Shown here: positions 45,850-57,362 of the stretch, piece after piece | How the letters are laid out: each line of letters begins with the position of its first letter | Numbering within the stretch: position 1 is the stretch's first letter | NCBI GenBank assembly: GCA_007922305.1 | Contig: ML677373.1 | Span: forward strand, 18,509,545 to 18,573,544 | From: Dermatemys mawii | Lineage: Eukaryota; Chordata; Testudines; Dermatemydidae | Direction: 5' to 3' | DNA length: 64,000 nt | Notes under the pieces: model-generated | Told to the model about the DNA's origin: nothing | What the model saw: only the letters and a program-made list of their open reading frames with translations | Database searches by the model: none | Position numbers and translations under genes: made by a program

Positions 45850-47152
45850 CTTTAACGAGAACGAAAGAAAGACAAAAGAAAGTTAAAACCATTTCAAAAG
45901 CTCCATTGCAGCAATTGCCACCACAATCGAAACCAAGGGGTGTGTTCTCACCCCAGTGTGAGGATTCATTTATTGGAATTCCACTAGAGTTAATAGGTGC
46001 TCTGGCCAAAGTTTTTGTAAGAGGTCACTGATTTTAGGTGCCTGGTTTGACACACCATTAGGCCTGATTTTTAGAGGTGCTGAGCACCCATAGCATCTTG
46101 AGTCCCTGGGCAGAAGAGAGTGCTTCATGTCTTTCAACAGGAGCTAGGTGTCTCAAATTGGGTATCCAAAAATGAAAGCACCCAGAATGAAGGGCCACTT
46201 CTGAAAATGCGGGCTCGTGTTGAAGGTCTTCCCCACACAAAAGGCCTCATTCTCCATGCTTTGAATTCTGTTAAGTTGTTTACACCTGTGGAATTATGAG
46301 GTCAAAATTGGTAGCATTACACACCTATTTTGCACAAGTGTAAATGATTGCAAAATGTGCAATGTAATGGAGATCAGGCCCAAAGAATGCTTCCCTGTTG
46401 CTAGAGAAAGCCTTCTCATGCGGAGGTGAGCAAATGTATTCGTCACATAGACGCTACTGCACAAATCCACAAGAGGGCAGAGTAAGCCCAGACTAACATG
46501 GTCCAAACACAGCAATACAAACATTTTCTAATAAAATCCTAAACCAGGTATAACTCATCTAGTTTTTCTGTACAAACTCAGAATTCAGGGCAGGTTCAGC
46601 AAAAGTTCAGCAAATCTTCTTTCAAACCTAGTGTTGCATTTGGAGTGTAATGCAGGGGTTTATTGCTTCAACTCAAAGCAAAATTCAGCTGTTTCAGATG
46701 AGTTTCACATTGAGTTTGTAGGTTCATTTGAAGGAATCTCAGTAAGAAACTCAGCGGATCTAAACCCACCAGAACCAGCACAGAAAACAGGCTCACACAA
46801 AGCTCGTGCAAACTGGAATGGCTGAGTTTTGCACAGCTCCAGTCCCCAACACTATTACATATGTAGTCAGTAAGAAATGTGTTTCAAGTACTGTAAAACT
46901 TCCTTATAAGCATTCTTCAGGAGGTTATATTACAGGTGACGATAGATGAAACATGGTTTCAGTAAGGGGAGAGATGTAGAGAGGAAGATTCCCCAATAAC
47001 ATGCCGTCAGAGTGGAAGGCAGACCAATGCAAGTCCTACCATGTGCCCCTCCCAATACTGGAAATTTCAGAGGCAGAAAGAGAGCACTCACCCTGCCTGA
47101 GCTTAATGTTTGGTTTTCAGTCTATGCTTGCCTCAAATTCATCCCCGTGCTA

Positions 47153-47270
47153 GGGTGACCAGATAGCAAGTGTGAAAAATCGGGACAGGAGTGGGGGTAA
47201 TAAGCATCTATATAAGAGAAAGTCCCGAATATTAGTACTGTCCCTATAAAATCGGGACGTCTGGTTACCC
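47153..47270. mobile_element. 118-bp Tc1/mariner-like MITE with TA duplication
   Basis: The left end, gggtgaccagatagc, and right end, gacgtctggttaccc, are inverted copies. The interior repeats 'aatcgggac' in both directions, and TA flanks both sides (47151-47152, 47271-47272). Confidence 0.8.
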
Positions 47271-47474
47271 TACTCCATGCTGACATGCACTCAAATAAAA
47301 CTAATCCTTACCCAGAGCTGCAAAGGACTCAGAAATATGTGACTCCATTCTGTCATTTTCTTTTTATTAATAAAGGCCAAATCCTGCCCTGTTTTGCCAA
47401 AGTAAGGGCTGAATAAGGACCACAGGCTTTTTACCAAAAGCCCATAGGGCCAAATCCTTAGGTCTTTAGTCCGA

Positions 47475-47592
47475 GCCTGATTCTAATATCACTTAGTGGT
47501 GTAGGCATCAGGACTAACTGAAAAAGTCAATGATAATTCACCAGTGTAAATCTAGAGTTGCACCTGCACAAATTTGGTATAAGAATCAGGCC
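47475..47592. repeat. Short palindromic element (gcctgattcta ends)
   Basis: gagcctgattcta at the left is inverted at the right (ataagaatcaggcc), and the interior has the family's gtgtaaatc block. It is a diverged member of the group at 44609-44681 and 49693-49784. Confidence 0.5.
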
Positions 47593-48233
47593 ATCACTGT
47601 TTACTGAGAGAAAGTCCTTCTGAAATCATTAGTAGCTTTGATTGAATAAGGACTGAGTAAGAACTTCAGAATTTAGCCCTTATTGACTAGCCCCAACATC
47701 GTTATTAGGCAAAACTGTCATTCACTCCCATGGGATTTTGGCTTGACTAGAGATGCCAGAAATACCAACATTTTAAAACAGAAATGTCACTGTATCTCCT
47801 TTCAGGCTCCTAGCTTGTAGCTTATCAAGGGCAACACTGCAAATGATCTTGAAGACAAGTGAAAAACCCAGTTAGCCTTTTTCTTAGTGGTACAATTTCA
47901 GCAGCCCCACAGAACTTTTCCACTCCCCATGTTCCTGGCTGTTTGACAAATGACACTTGAACACTGACATGGCTTTGAAACAATTGGAATAACTGGATTC
48001 CAAACCTGACATTGCTTGATGTTTCTCCTACTAAAATTCCTCTTTGTGCACTCAACAGAAGTTTGAGGATTTTGTTCCCCTGGAAGACGGGGAGCTATGA
48101 ACCTGACCCTATCCTCTCATAGCTCAGTGGGAGTTTGGGGTGCAAAAAATGCAGGATTACATTCTACAGGGAGTGATTCCGATTCCACTGAATGTCAAAC
48201 CTCCTGTTAACTTCAGTGGCAACAGGATCATGC

Positions 48234-48427
48234 TTACAGAGGGCCATTCTTTGATTTGTGAGTGCACATTAGGCGAGGGTGGGCAATATGTTTTAAAAAA
48301 CTACATACACTTGATATGGCATGGCTTTCTATTTCATCCACAGTAGATGAATGTTGATTGCAAACTTTAATGTTGGTTTTTTCATGCATATTTTTCTCGA
48401 ACTCTCGAACATCATCCATAGTCATAT
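48234..48427 (-). CDS. PITPNC1: PITPNC1 alternative last exon B (short isoform C-terminus)
   Basis: The acceptor GCAG|ATATGACT (phase 1 entry) gives DMTMDDVREFEKNMHEKTNI and then KVCNQHSSTVDEIESHA, which match the short RdgB-beta isoform. The exon's first residues parallel exon A (DMTMDDVREFE vs DMTMDEVREFE), showing an exon-duplication origin for the alternative ends. In the human short form the protein stops a few residues after ESHA. Here the frame stays open for about 23 more residues (ISSVCSFLKHIAHPRLMC...) to a TAG or TAA-type stop at 48234-48236. The extension has no family match and may be lineage-specific. Confidence 0.9.
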
Positions 48428-48555
48428 CTGCAAAAAGTTCAAAACGTTGGCATTTTCCATTAATTCACTGCACACTTGAATAAAAAGGAAGGTGTGAGGG
48501 ATAGATAGTCTTTCAGCAGAAGCCAAAGAAGGTTTAAAAAAAAAAGCAGGGAGCC

Positions 48556-48591
48556 AACTACCTTTATGAAAGGTGACTCATAAAGGTAGTT
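48556..48591. repeat. Perfect 14-bp hairpin
   Basis: aactacctttatga (48556-48569) is the exact complement of tcataaaggtagtt (48578-48591), with an 8-base loop. It lies in the PITPNC1 intron 130 bp upstream, on the minus strand, of exon B's acceptor. Confidence 0.8.
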
Positions 48592-49692
48592 AAACCAGCC
48601 AAGGAAGGTGGAGTCATAGAACAGGGAGGAGTGGAAAATATTTAGGAGTATCTGTGTGAAGTGAGCTAGGCAAAAAGTGTTGGAGTGCAGACTTTTCTGC
48701 AGGAAAGATCTTCTAAAATGACTTTAGAGGATCCCCCACACTAACCAACAGATATTAAGAAATATAAGGATTTACTTACCTTTCTAGGAACTTTCTAAGA
48801 GAATTCTATAGCATTATCTTAAATATTGCATGGTATGTTTCAAAATAAAAAGAAACCTTCATTGCTGAAGCGTACAGCTGCAGTTTCAGAAGCTAACACA
48901 CAATCACAATGCTTAATGGCTTACCAGTCAATACCAGTAATAATTTTGTAGCCTCAGGTCCTTGGAAAGATTATAAAAGTCTGACATGGAAAGTCTGTTA
49001 AACTTCTGTGACTTAAACTTGTATGATTTCAATTCTACTTTATTAGAGCACTATACTTTCATATTTCCATATGTACCATTTCCAGTAAAGAGATGATCAC
49101 AGAAGTTTAGACAGGGGTTATAGAGAATGTAGCAATTTACTACCTGGTCAGTAATTAACTTGAGTAGAAATTGGTTTTGGGCTCTTTCTGCTCAAATTTT
49201 TCACAAGTATTTTGTGTGTCATTTGGATTTATGACTTGCCATTTGTAATATGGTACGAGACTCTTGCTTCATTTAACAAGAGCATGCTTTTAAGGAGATG
49301 CATCACTTATGCTGTTATATCAGCAACAGAGTACAATACTTTATTAATAGTGACTCTTTTCTCAGTGAGAATGTAGGACTGCTTAGCACTGATCAAAATG
49401 AAACATATGGAATAACATTAAATGCGCCATTCATTTAATCTCCTCTTTTTCCTATTACCAGAAATGAAAACAGAATTAATAAACAATGTAAATAGCATGC
49501 TGAAAAGCATTTTTGCCAAGCAAGGGATATGCTCTTTATTAGTAAAGTTTTGCGTTAATAACACAGTGAAGAAATTAGTTTTAATTCATGATAAAGCTAA
49601 ATACATTACACTAAAATCAGTGATAACACACATTAATACTAGTCACTAAAATCTGCTATTTTCCTTTTTAGTCATTGAGTCTTATCAACAGT

Positions 49693-49784
49693 GGGCCAAA
49701 TCCTCAAATGGTATAAATTGGTATAGCTCCATCAAACTCATTTGTGTCTTTTGAACTAACTTATACCATTTTAGGATCTAGCCC
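49693..49784. repeat. Palindromic element (92 bp)
   Basis: The left arm gggccaaatcctcaaatggtataa and right arm ttataccattttaggatctagccc are nearly perfect inverted copies. The centre is attggtatagctccatcaaactc. It is among the clearest members of the small-palindrome group in this intron. Confidence 0.75.
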
Positions 49785-50785
49785 AAAGGTTTTAGCTTTA
49801 AAATTAACACATGCATTGACGGGACGCTGTCAGTTTAAAATTTATATTTTTTAACATTTTTTCCTTCCTTATGTTACTAGTAATAGTGAAAGAACTTTAA
49901 AAATTTAAAGGTACTTTTTACCGTATTGTATGATTGTTTACTTGTGCATTTCACTCAGTTTGGTCAGTGAACCAGTCACTGTCCGGTCAATTTCACTTGC
50001 AGATTCTCATGCTTTAGTACAATACTTGGATTGTAAGTAGTGCAGGGGAATATTTAAATTCTCCTCCAGGCTTATTTCTGACCTTCCTGACAGAGTCCCT
50101 ATAAAAACATACTACATGGTATCATAAAAACTCTGGTATCGAAAGTGAAAACCTAAATGATACCCATGTACATTAAAAATTTGCTTATTTGTGCAAAGTC
50201 TTTTTTTGACAGGGTGGTTTTGGGGGTGGAGTATGGAAATATGTGGCTAAATTGTTTTCCCTTGGTTTTTCTTTTTTAGCTTTTGAGTATGTGCTTAAGA
50301 GCTTTGCTGAACAGGAAGGGATTACTCACATACTTAATACACACACTTACACGTTTACCTGAACTATGGCACCAAAGCTGGTGTTTTCCGATTCCTACTG
50401 ATAGAAACTCTCAGTGACAATCTCATCCCCATTCACCCACAACTGTCAGTGCAGCTGAACCAACATAAGTACAATTTTTCCACCTGTAACGTTTATCCTT
50501 CAAGCATGGTTTCTGATACGGATCCTGTACTATACCTGATTCTGGAGTCCTAATTTAGGCTTCAAGCTCCTTTTGAAGTAAAAAAGCCCACGTCCTCAGT
50601 GGGTGTATATGATGTTGCGTAATTAAAATTAATGGCCTTATGCTGATTTACGCCAACTGAAGACCTGGCCCAGGAAAGTTCTGGCTGTGTAAAAAGCGCA
50701 AGATTGTTTTCTGTCGTGCACCAGTCTTTGAGCTTGTGCTAGAATGGCATGCTGTAGTTTAAACAAAGCTAACCAGATTCTATCT

Positions 50786-50806
50786 TTTCTTTCTTTCTTT
50801 CTTTAA
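50786..50806. repeat. (TTTC)n microsatellite
   Basis: About five tandem TTTC units (tctttctttctttctttctt), followed by an A run of ten. Confidence 0.7.
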
Positions 50807-50879
50807 AAAAAAAGGATAAATTTCAGAGAACACAGAAACAGATGGGCTAGACTTAGTAGGGACCTACTAATCACTATAT

Positions 50880-51022
50880 GGGCTTGATCCTGAAAGCTGC
50901 TGTGCATGCCAGCCCTGATCCTGAAAAGCCCTTATGCATATGAGTAATCCCACTGAAGTCAATGGGATTACTCATATGCGTAAAGCTAAGCATTTATTTA
51001 AGTGTCTTGCTGTATCAAGGCT
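50880..51022. repeat. Palindromic element with long central hairpin
   Basis: The outer ends gggcttgatcctgaaag and ttgctgtatcaaggcta are inverted copies. In the centre, tatgcatatgagtaatccca (50937-50956) pairs with tgggattactcatatgcgta (50967-50986) across a 10-base loop with one mismatch pair. The loop contains the ctgaagtcaa core shared with related palindromes. Confidence 0.75.
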
Positions 51023-51504
51023 AGAGAGGTCATTCAAACAATTACTGGATTGATCCCATATATGCAGGGTGGCAGGGGGAGGGGATGGAGATATGTGGAT
51101 CTGCAAAGGTAAAAGTACCAGAACAAGAGCTTAAAACTAAATGTTTCCTTTCATCATATGGTGTAATTCCATCTTCCACATCTCAGCAATAGCTGAGATT
51201 AGACAAGAGATGGAATCTGAGTGCAGTGATCTGAAAAAGTACACTATCCCGTGCATTAGATAACTATAGTTTTGCGAATGGGAATTGGGTTTACCTCGTA
51301 ACTAACAATCCACATGTGATTCAGGAACAAGAGAGTTAAAAATGCATCCACAAGCTGCAGATTTAATTTGACAGTTAAGAGTGTCATCATATTCCAGAGA
51401 GAGGTGCGTTCTGTGCAAAGAATGATGAGACAGGATCTGGCTAGCTATCAGTGCATTTTTAATGGCCTGTCACCTCAGTGTCCTTGTAGCATGTGGAAAT
51501 GAGG

Positions 51505-51660
51505 GGTGCTAATTCTGGCTCAGACACTGACTCTCCCTGTGGTCAGCTCACTTAACCTCTCCCCCTTCGTCGTCTGATCTGTAGAATGCTGATAATAGTA
51601 CTTATTTCATAGTCTGTTAGGAGGATTAATGTTTGCTTTGAAGATTATAAACCCTAAGCA
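51505..51660 (+). mobile_element. MIR/CORE-type SINE body
   Basis: attctggctcagacactgactctcc, gtggtcagctcacttaacctctc, ctgatctgtagaatgctgataatag and gttaggaggattaatg follow the order of the MIR core and 3' region, as in the copy at 22438-22680. The tRNA-like head is missing. Confidence 0.65.
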
Positions 51661-51699
51661 GTATTATCCAAGTCCTTCTGAATCTTGTAGCTTTCTTCT

Positions 51700-52140
51700 G
51701 TTGTATTTATTGATTCTCTCCTTTATTTTGGGGTGCTTTCTTCTTTTGTGTCCCTAATATACAAGTGAGCCCAACTTATCTTAATTATGATCTTCCTGGC
51801 AATTTGCTTGTCTCCTTCCTCTCTCTCCTGAATTATCTTCTCTTGCCCTCTTCATTAGGCCCCCAAGATATTGTGGCTCACATATCTCCCTGCTTATTCC
51901 ATACATTTGAGTTCATATATTAGTCTTGTGTGGGGTATTTTATCAAGCACTTTCTTGATGTCCAAGTAAATCACAGCCTCCCACTGATATTTCTTTGTGT
52001 CACTCTTCAGTGAATACCATCCAATTTGTTAGGCCTGACCTTTGTGTGAATTCAGGCTGCTCTATCTTTATTCAAACTCTATTGCTCAAAGTTTTCCTCT
52101 GTTCCTTCTTTGATTAGTGCATCAAGTCATGCAGAAAGAT
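51700..52140 (-). pseudogene. CR1/L2-like LINE RT fragment, antisense
   Basis: Minus-strand translation near 51995-51925 gives AVIYLDIKKVLDKIPHTRL. This is RT motif A (normally YLDxxKAFDxVPH in CR1/L2-type LINEs). Both aspartates remain, but the AFD core is changed to VLD. Surrounding frames are broken. Limits are approximate. Confidence 0.6.
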
Positions 52141-52305
52141 CAATTAGGGCTTATGAAAGGCAAATTTGAACTCCAGTATTATGGAAATTGTTAAATCTTG
52201 TAAGAAACATGAACACAAGTGAACTAGTTCAAAGAAATAAATGAAAGACTGGAATTTGGAAAACACCTAAAGTGAACTCACTGGAAAATATCTCACTTTC
52301 TAAGT

Positions 52306-52954
52306 CAGGGGTGGGCAAACTTTTTGGCCTGTATAGAGGGCTGTGCCTCCCCAAACAGCCTGGTCCCCGTCCCCTATTCGGCCCTTCCCACTTCCCGCCC
52401 CAGACTGCCCTGTATCTATTCACCCCTGCTCCTTGTCCCCTGACTGTCCCTTCCTAGGACCCCTCGCCCCAACCGCACCCCGAGACCCTACCCCCTATTC
52501 AACGTCCCCTTTCCTCTGACTGCCCCAACCCCTATCCACACTCCTGCCCCCAAACAGGCCCCCCAGGAATCCCACGCCTATCCAAACCTCCTGTTCCCCA
52601 TCCCCTGACCGCCCCCTCAACCTCCACCCCATCCAATTGCCCCCTTCTTCCTGTCCCCTGAGTGCCCCCACCAGTCCCTTATCCAAACCCTCCACTCCCA
52701 GCCCCTGTATCATGCCACTCAGAGTAGCAGGACTGGCAGCCGCGCTGCCTGGCCAGAGCCAGACACGCCACCATGCTGCCCGGCAGGAGCTTGCATCGCC
52801 GCCGCCCAGAGCGCTGGCGGCACGGTGAGCTAAGGCTGCGGGGGAGGTGGGACAGCAGGGGAGGGGCTAGCCTCCCTGGCTGGGAGTTCAAGGGCCAGAC
52901 AAGATGGTCTCGCGGGCCGGATGTGCCCTGTGTGCTGTAGTTTGCCCACCTCCA
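52306..52954. mobile_element. hAT MITE (649 bp) with 8-bp target duplication
   Basis: The ends are CAGGGGTGGGCAAACT and, inverted, AGTTTGCCCACCTCCA. The target duplication is ttctaagt (52298-52305) and ttctaagc (52955-52962), 7/8. The interior is C-rich and non-coding, and the apparent open frames come from base composition. A truncated relative is at 18170-18440. Confidence 0.85.
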
Positions 52955-55278
52955 TTCTAAGCTGTTCTTCTTCACTTCAGAAACAAGAGATATGTTCTCG
53001 GCAAGGCAAAAAGAACTAGTCTATATAAAAGGTCTTTGTTCTGATGGATGCATACAAGTACTTCCCATTGACATGAGGGAAGACATTGCAAGATAAAGAG
53101 TAAGCACCAGAGTACCACATTATAGGTAAGAAATGAGAAAAAGAAGATGTGTATATGTTATTGTCAGATCTACAGTACAATAAGCAATTTGGTACATTGT
53201 CTTTTTTTCAGCACAGCTGCAATGGTTTATTATTTTGAGTTTGTCCTCTCTCTGAACAATGTACAAGAACATGAATTTATTGACTGAAAAACAATTCACT
53301 TGAAAATTTAGACTCAATATTATAGAATACCATCATAGTTATATATATGGATTTAGCCAGCACTTTTCATGAGATGCATGGTTCTTTATTTCAATGCACT
53401 CTTTGCCAGGAAACTATAAAATGAGATCTGAAAAAAAATCTGAAGGTGCAGGTGTGAAAATTCAGAGGCAGGCAAGACTTGAAATTTTAGCTAGCTTTGA
53501 ATCCTCATTTGGAACAAAAGTAATAAGCAAATTCTGTGTCCCATTGTGAATTCATACTATAAAAATTGATTTTCTTCATTTTTTTCAGCTTTGTAAATTT
53601 AATTAGCTAAATTCATCCCTGGTGTGACACCACTGACTCCAGCAAATTTACACCAAGCATTAATTTGGTCAAACTTTTTAAAATGATGGCTTTACCAGTG
53701 TTTTCAGCTTGACAGGACTCTCTTGTGTAATTTACATTTAACTGTTATTTGTTAGCTTAGATTTCTTGTTGTGCAGTGGGACCCTGTGGGCACGTGCTGT
53801 GGAGGGTAAGAGGAGAGAAAAGGGACACAGGCCTCCCTGGCCAAAGATGATTAGGGTAGATCTAAAAGTGAAGCACCTCAACACCTACAGCAGCCGGTAA
53901 CCCAGGCAAATTATGACCTTGGAAGCATTGCAGGGGTAAGATCTTCATTAGCATGTACTCTTCTGGATTCATTCTCCAGCGCATAGGCTCATGATCTGTC
54001 AAGTGAACCTTATTTCTCAAGCAGGCATGTTCTGTGACTTTAGGGAGAGAAATCTTACTCCTTTTCATGAATAGGTTCGATTGATTCCCTTGTACAGTAC
54101 TTCAGATTGATAATCTACCAAAGCCCATTTCACACTGTTGTCATTTTTTGAAGAACAAGACACTGATCATATTTTGCACTCTTCTGCGTCACTAGAGGTA
54201 TCTTTTTGATGTAAAAATGTATATTCCTTTTCTTGGCAACTGAACAGACAGACTATGCCCCTTTTGCTCTGGTGTACGAGTGTACAGTGGAGCTAACAAC
54301 ACATAATGTGGAAGCAAAGACTATCCAAAGCACAGGTGGACTTTCTGAAGTAGTTCTCCTGGCATAAGTGAAATCACCCAGAAGCAGTGCATTACACACT
54401 GGCTATTTCTTAGTCTCTGTTGGCAGTTTGTGCTGAAGATCATCACCAGCCAAAACACTGACAGATACAACTATGTGGTTATGCATTTTGAATGCTCTTC
54501 TTGAGCATACTCGTCTGATTGCACAAAAAAATTCCATAGAAATGCCCACATAGTGTATGAACAAAAATGAAAAACAAGGAGCTGAAAATAATGACTTAAT
54601 TTTTGTTTAATTGTCTACATTGAGCCAAACATAAAAAATACAACACAAGTATTTCAGCGGTGTCTTCCCCGATTTGCTTGTATAAATCAAGTTTTTATTA
54701 TTAGGATCTACTGCATAAATAGTGCTACGCATTTTAGGCAACAGTCCAAGCTGCCGAAGGAACAACAAAATATGCATTAAGTTGCTTGTTACTAGCAATC
54801 AACACTATCTGTCTATCTATCTGAACAGGAAACAAGATAAAACAGGAGATAGGATAAAAGCATCATAGGGCATCACTATAAAACATAGCTAAGGGAAATG
54901 AAAGAATATGAATTTCATTAGAAAAGAAACCCGAAAGTCAAGAGAGAAGCTAAACTAATATTGGGAAGTGTTTATTTTAATTTGTAGCTAGGGGACACTG
55001 TCTGAACACAGATATTGTGTCTTTTACAAAACTTATAGACACCGATCATGGCATAAGGATTTGTGGAGGTGTGGGACATACACCATATGAGGAAGTAAAG
55101 CTTGTTCTCATTTGATTAAAGATGCAGAATCCTCTTACTAGTTTATGTGTGTCCCTAAATTAAAAAAACACAGAGGAAAAATAAAAGATCCATTTCCAGT
55201 CTGCCAGTATTTTTATGCCCTCTGCACCACAACACATATTTCCTCGTGCTTTATCAAATCTGTACAATAAAATAAGTT

Positions 55279-55389
55279 AAGTATCAGTTAAGTATCATGC
55301 ATCTGAAGAAGTGGTTTTTTTACCCACAAAAACTTATGCCCAAATAAATCTGTTAGTCTTTAAGGTGCCACCGGACTCCTTGTAGTTTT
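55279..55389 (-). mobile_element. Cryptodiran SINE, 5'-truncated, perfect 13-bp TSD
   Basis: The reverse complement reads aaggagtccggtggcacctta, aagactaacagatttatttgg, gcataagtttttgtgggt and cttcttcagatgcat. The target duplication aataaaataagtt is identical at 55266-55278 and 55390-55402. The pol III promoter head is missing. Confidence 0.88.
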
Positions 55390-55589
55390 AATAAAATAAG
55401 TTGTGATTTTAAAAAGAAATTCTTCTCTAATTTCTAATAATCAGTAGCCCAAATTATGGCCAGATCTTTATCTGGTGTAAATTGGTATACTTTCACTGAA
55501 ATCAAAATAGCTATCCCACTTTACACCAACTGAAGATTTTTGATTCAACTTCTAGGTAACAGAATATTTCTGAGCACTGAAGAGAGATA

Positions 55590-56408
55590 AACTTCATGTC
55601 TATACTATTGAGATTACACTGACATAGCTATGCCTGCATAGCCCCATGGTTTAGATATAGCCTACACTGACAGAAGGTTAGGAACACCACCTCCCGTAAA
55701 GAAGTTAGGGCTTGTCTACACTTGAAACGCTACAGTGCCACAGCTGAATTGCTGCAGCTGCACAGTTCTAGTGCTTCAGTGTAGACACTCCCAATGCTGA
55801 CAGGAGGGGTTCTCCCATCAGAGTAAATAATTCACCTCCCCGAAAGGCTGTAGCTAGGTGGAATTCTTCCATCAACCTAGCACTGTTTACACTGGGGGTT
55901 AGGTCTGCTTAACAGCACTGCTCAGAGGTGTGGATTTTTCACACTCCTGAGGAACGTAATTAAGCAACTTAATTTTCTAGTGTAGATGAGAGGCAGGTCT
56001 ACACTACAAATTTACACTGGCGCAGCTCCACCAGTGCAGCAGTGCCGCTGTAGCATGTCTGATGAAGATGCTGTAAGCCAATGGGAGAGAGCTCTCCTGT
56101 CGGCTTAATAACTCCACTTCTACGAGAGGTTGTAGGTATGTTGGCAGGAGAAACTCTAGACATAGTGCTGTCTACACGAGGGGTTAAGGTCACTATAATT
56201 TTTTCAACACCCTGAGCGACATACTTCCATTGAAGTAAGTATGTAGTGTAGACCAAGCCCAGGTCTTAGCTATGTTGACAGAAGCCCTTTTCCATCAACA
56301 TAGCTGCATCTACAGTAGGGCACATCTGTGCTCATTGGGGTACGGTATTTTCACGTCAGACTGACGCAGCTGTGCTGATATAACTTTTCAGTGTAGATCA
56401 GGCCTTAG
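55590..56408. mobile_element. Nested cluster of Harbinger-type MITEs
   Basis: An outer element starts near catgtctatactattgag (55596) and ends gtgtagatcaggcctta (about 56408). It is interrupted by one MITE starting gggcttgtctacac (about 55707) and ending gtgtagatgag (about 55988), and a second with ends gcaggtctacactaca (about 55994) and tgtagtgtagaccaagccc (to about 56261). Outer sequence resumes at ggtcttagctatgttgacag. All carry the gtctacac-type termini of Harbinger MITEs. Internal boundaries are approximate. Confidence 0.7.
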
Positions 56409-57183
56409 AATCTCTAAAGATTATTCATGAAAAGTTTAAGGCAGTATTCCCTTGAACCTCAAAATGGTTCTATCTATCCTTGTCTCTTTTAAATACATTT
56501 CTAAATTGCAATTCTATATTGCAGGAATGTTTTAGAAATTGATCTACAAATATCTGGGATAATTCATACCCTTTATTGAAATAATATGTATATGTCACAA
56601 TGCCTGTGTGTTTATTGTGCAGTAAAATGTCATCAACTATTTGATGTTTAAATTACCCTGTAAAATTCAAAGTGCCCATTCCTACAGCTGAAGCATGGAT
56701 TCCGTGGGAGTTGTGTATGCAGCCACTGTTGAATCAGAGCCCGTGGGTTTTCAATTGGACCTATTACATTTGTATTTGTTTTTCAAACAGGAACTTTTAG
56801 TTCTGAGTTTTTTTACATTTTATATTAATTTTATAAACCCTTCCTGAAATGTTTATAAGTTTAAAACCCTTCCTGAAACGTTGAAATTGTGTTGGAAATA
56901 ACATGGGCCAAGAGCTTGGAGATGATTGTACATTAGTGCTATGAAAGCAGCATTAATGTGGGCCTGTATTCAAATCTATGCACTGTCTTTCATGTAGATT
57001 ATTCTTGACAGGGGCAGCACTAAGATGCCAAAGATGTGGAGTGTCTGGATCTAGGGCATGTGCTCTAAAATACATGGACCATACACCCTGGTCCCACCCC
57101 CTGAATGCACCTTCCCCACCAGTGGCTATTGTGACATAAACTTACATGTACAGTGAGGGGTGAAATAAGGCCCTATATATTTT

Positions 57184-57255
57184 GGGCCTCATCCAAAGTC
57201 CATTAAAGTCAATAGGAGTCTTTCAATTTATTTCAATAGGTTTTCCATCAGGCCC
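57184..57255. repeat. Palindromic element (gggcctcatccaaagtcc type)
   Basis: gggcctcatccaaagtccatt and aataggttttccatcaggccc are inverted copies around ggagtctttcaattta. It is a close relative of 44609-44681. It ends about 45 bp from the PITPNC1 exon donor at 57297-57298. Confidence 0.65.
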
Positions 57256-57298
57256 TTTCAAGGCTATTTTGTAAGTTAATTTTGTGAAGATGACTTAC

Positions 57299-57362
57299 CA
57301 TACCACTCATCGACCCACGCAAAAGCCTGTCGGTGACCAATCATTAATATATCTCTGACCAC
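57299..57362 (-). CDS. PITPNC1: PITPNC1 internal exon (VVRDILMIGHRQAFAWVDEWY)
   Basis: Acceptor CACAG|GTGGTC and donor TATG|GTAAGTC, 64 nt. The exon encodes VVRDILMIGHRQAFAWVDEW plus Tyr and one base. That base (G) joins either alternative last exon to make Asp, giving WYDMTMD. This is the end of the PITP fold, where the C-terminal helix covers the lipid cavity. Identity to vertebrate RdgB-beta is near complete. Confidence 0.95.

Larger units (their letters stand above)
45850..48233. other. PITPNC1: PITPNC1 sequence between the two alternative last exons
   Basis: Intronic for the long isoform and 3' UTR or downstream for the short one. It contains the palindrome-related repeat around 46030-46215 (ggcctgatttttagaggtgctgagcaccc), a copy at 47475-47592 and the TA-flanked MITE at 47153-47270. 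Nothing else was recognised. Confidence 0.6.
48428..57298 (-). other. PITPNC1: PITPNC1 intron upstream of the alternative last exons
   Basis: A long intron with no further PITPNC1 exon recognised. Identified content includes palindromic elements (49693-49784, 50880-51022, 57184-57255), a TTTC run, a MIR-like SINE, a CR1/L2-like RT fragment, a full hAT MITE, a SINE and a nest of Harbinger MITEs. The stretches 48600-49690, 51023-51500, 53000-55260 and 56410-57180 show nothing recognisable beyond short weak palindromes (for example around 53609-53670). Confidence 0.65.

Noticed and set aside
52229..52975. Pro/Gly-rich open frames around 52.3-52.9 kb
   Set aside because: Entirely inside a hAT MITE with matched termini and target duplication. 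The base composition explains the open frames.
56820..56890. Tandem-looking 'aacccttcctgaaa' duplicate
   Set aside because: Only two short copies within 70 bp. Too little to call a tandem repeat or regulatory site.
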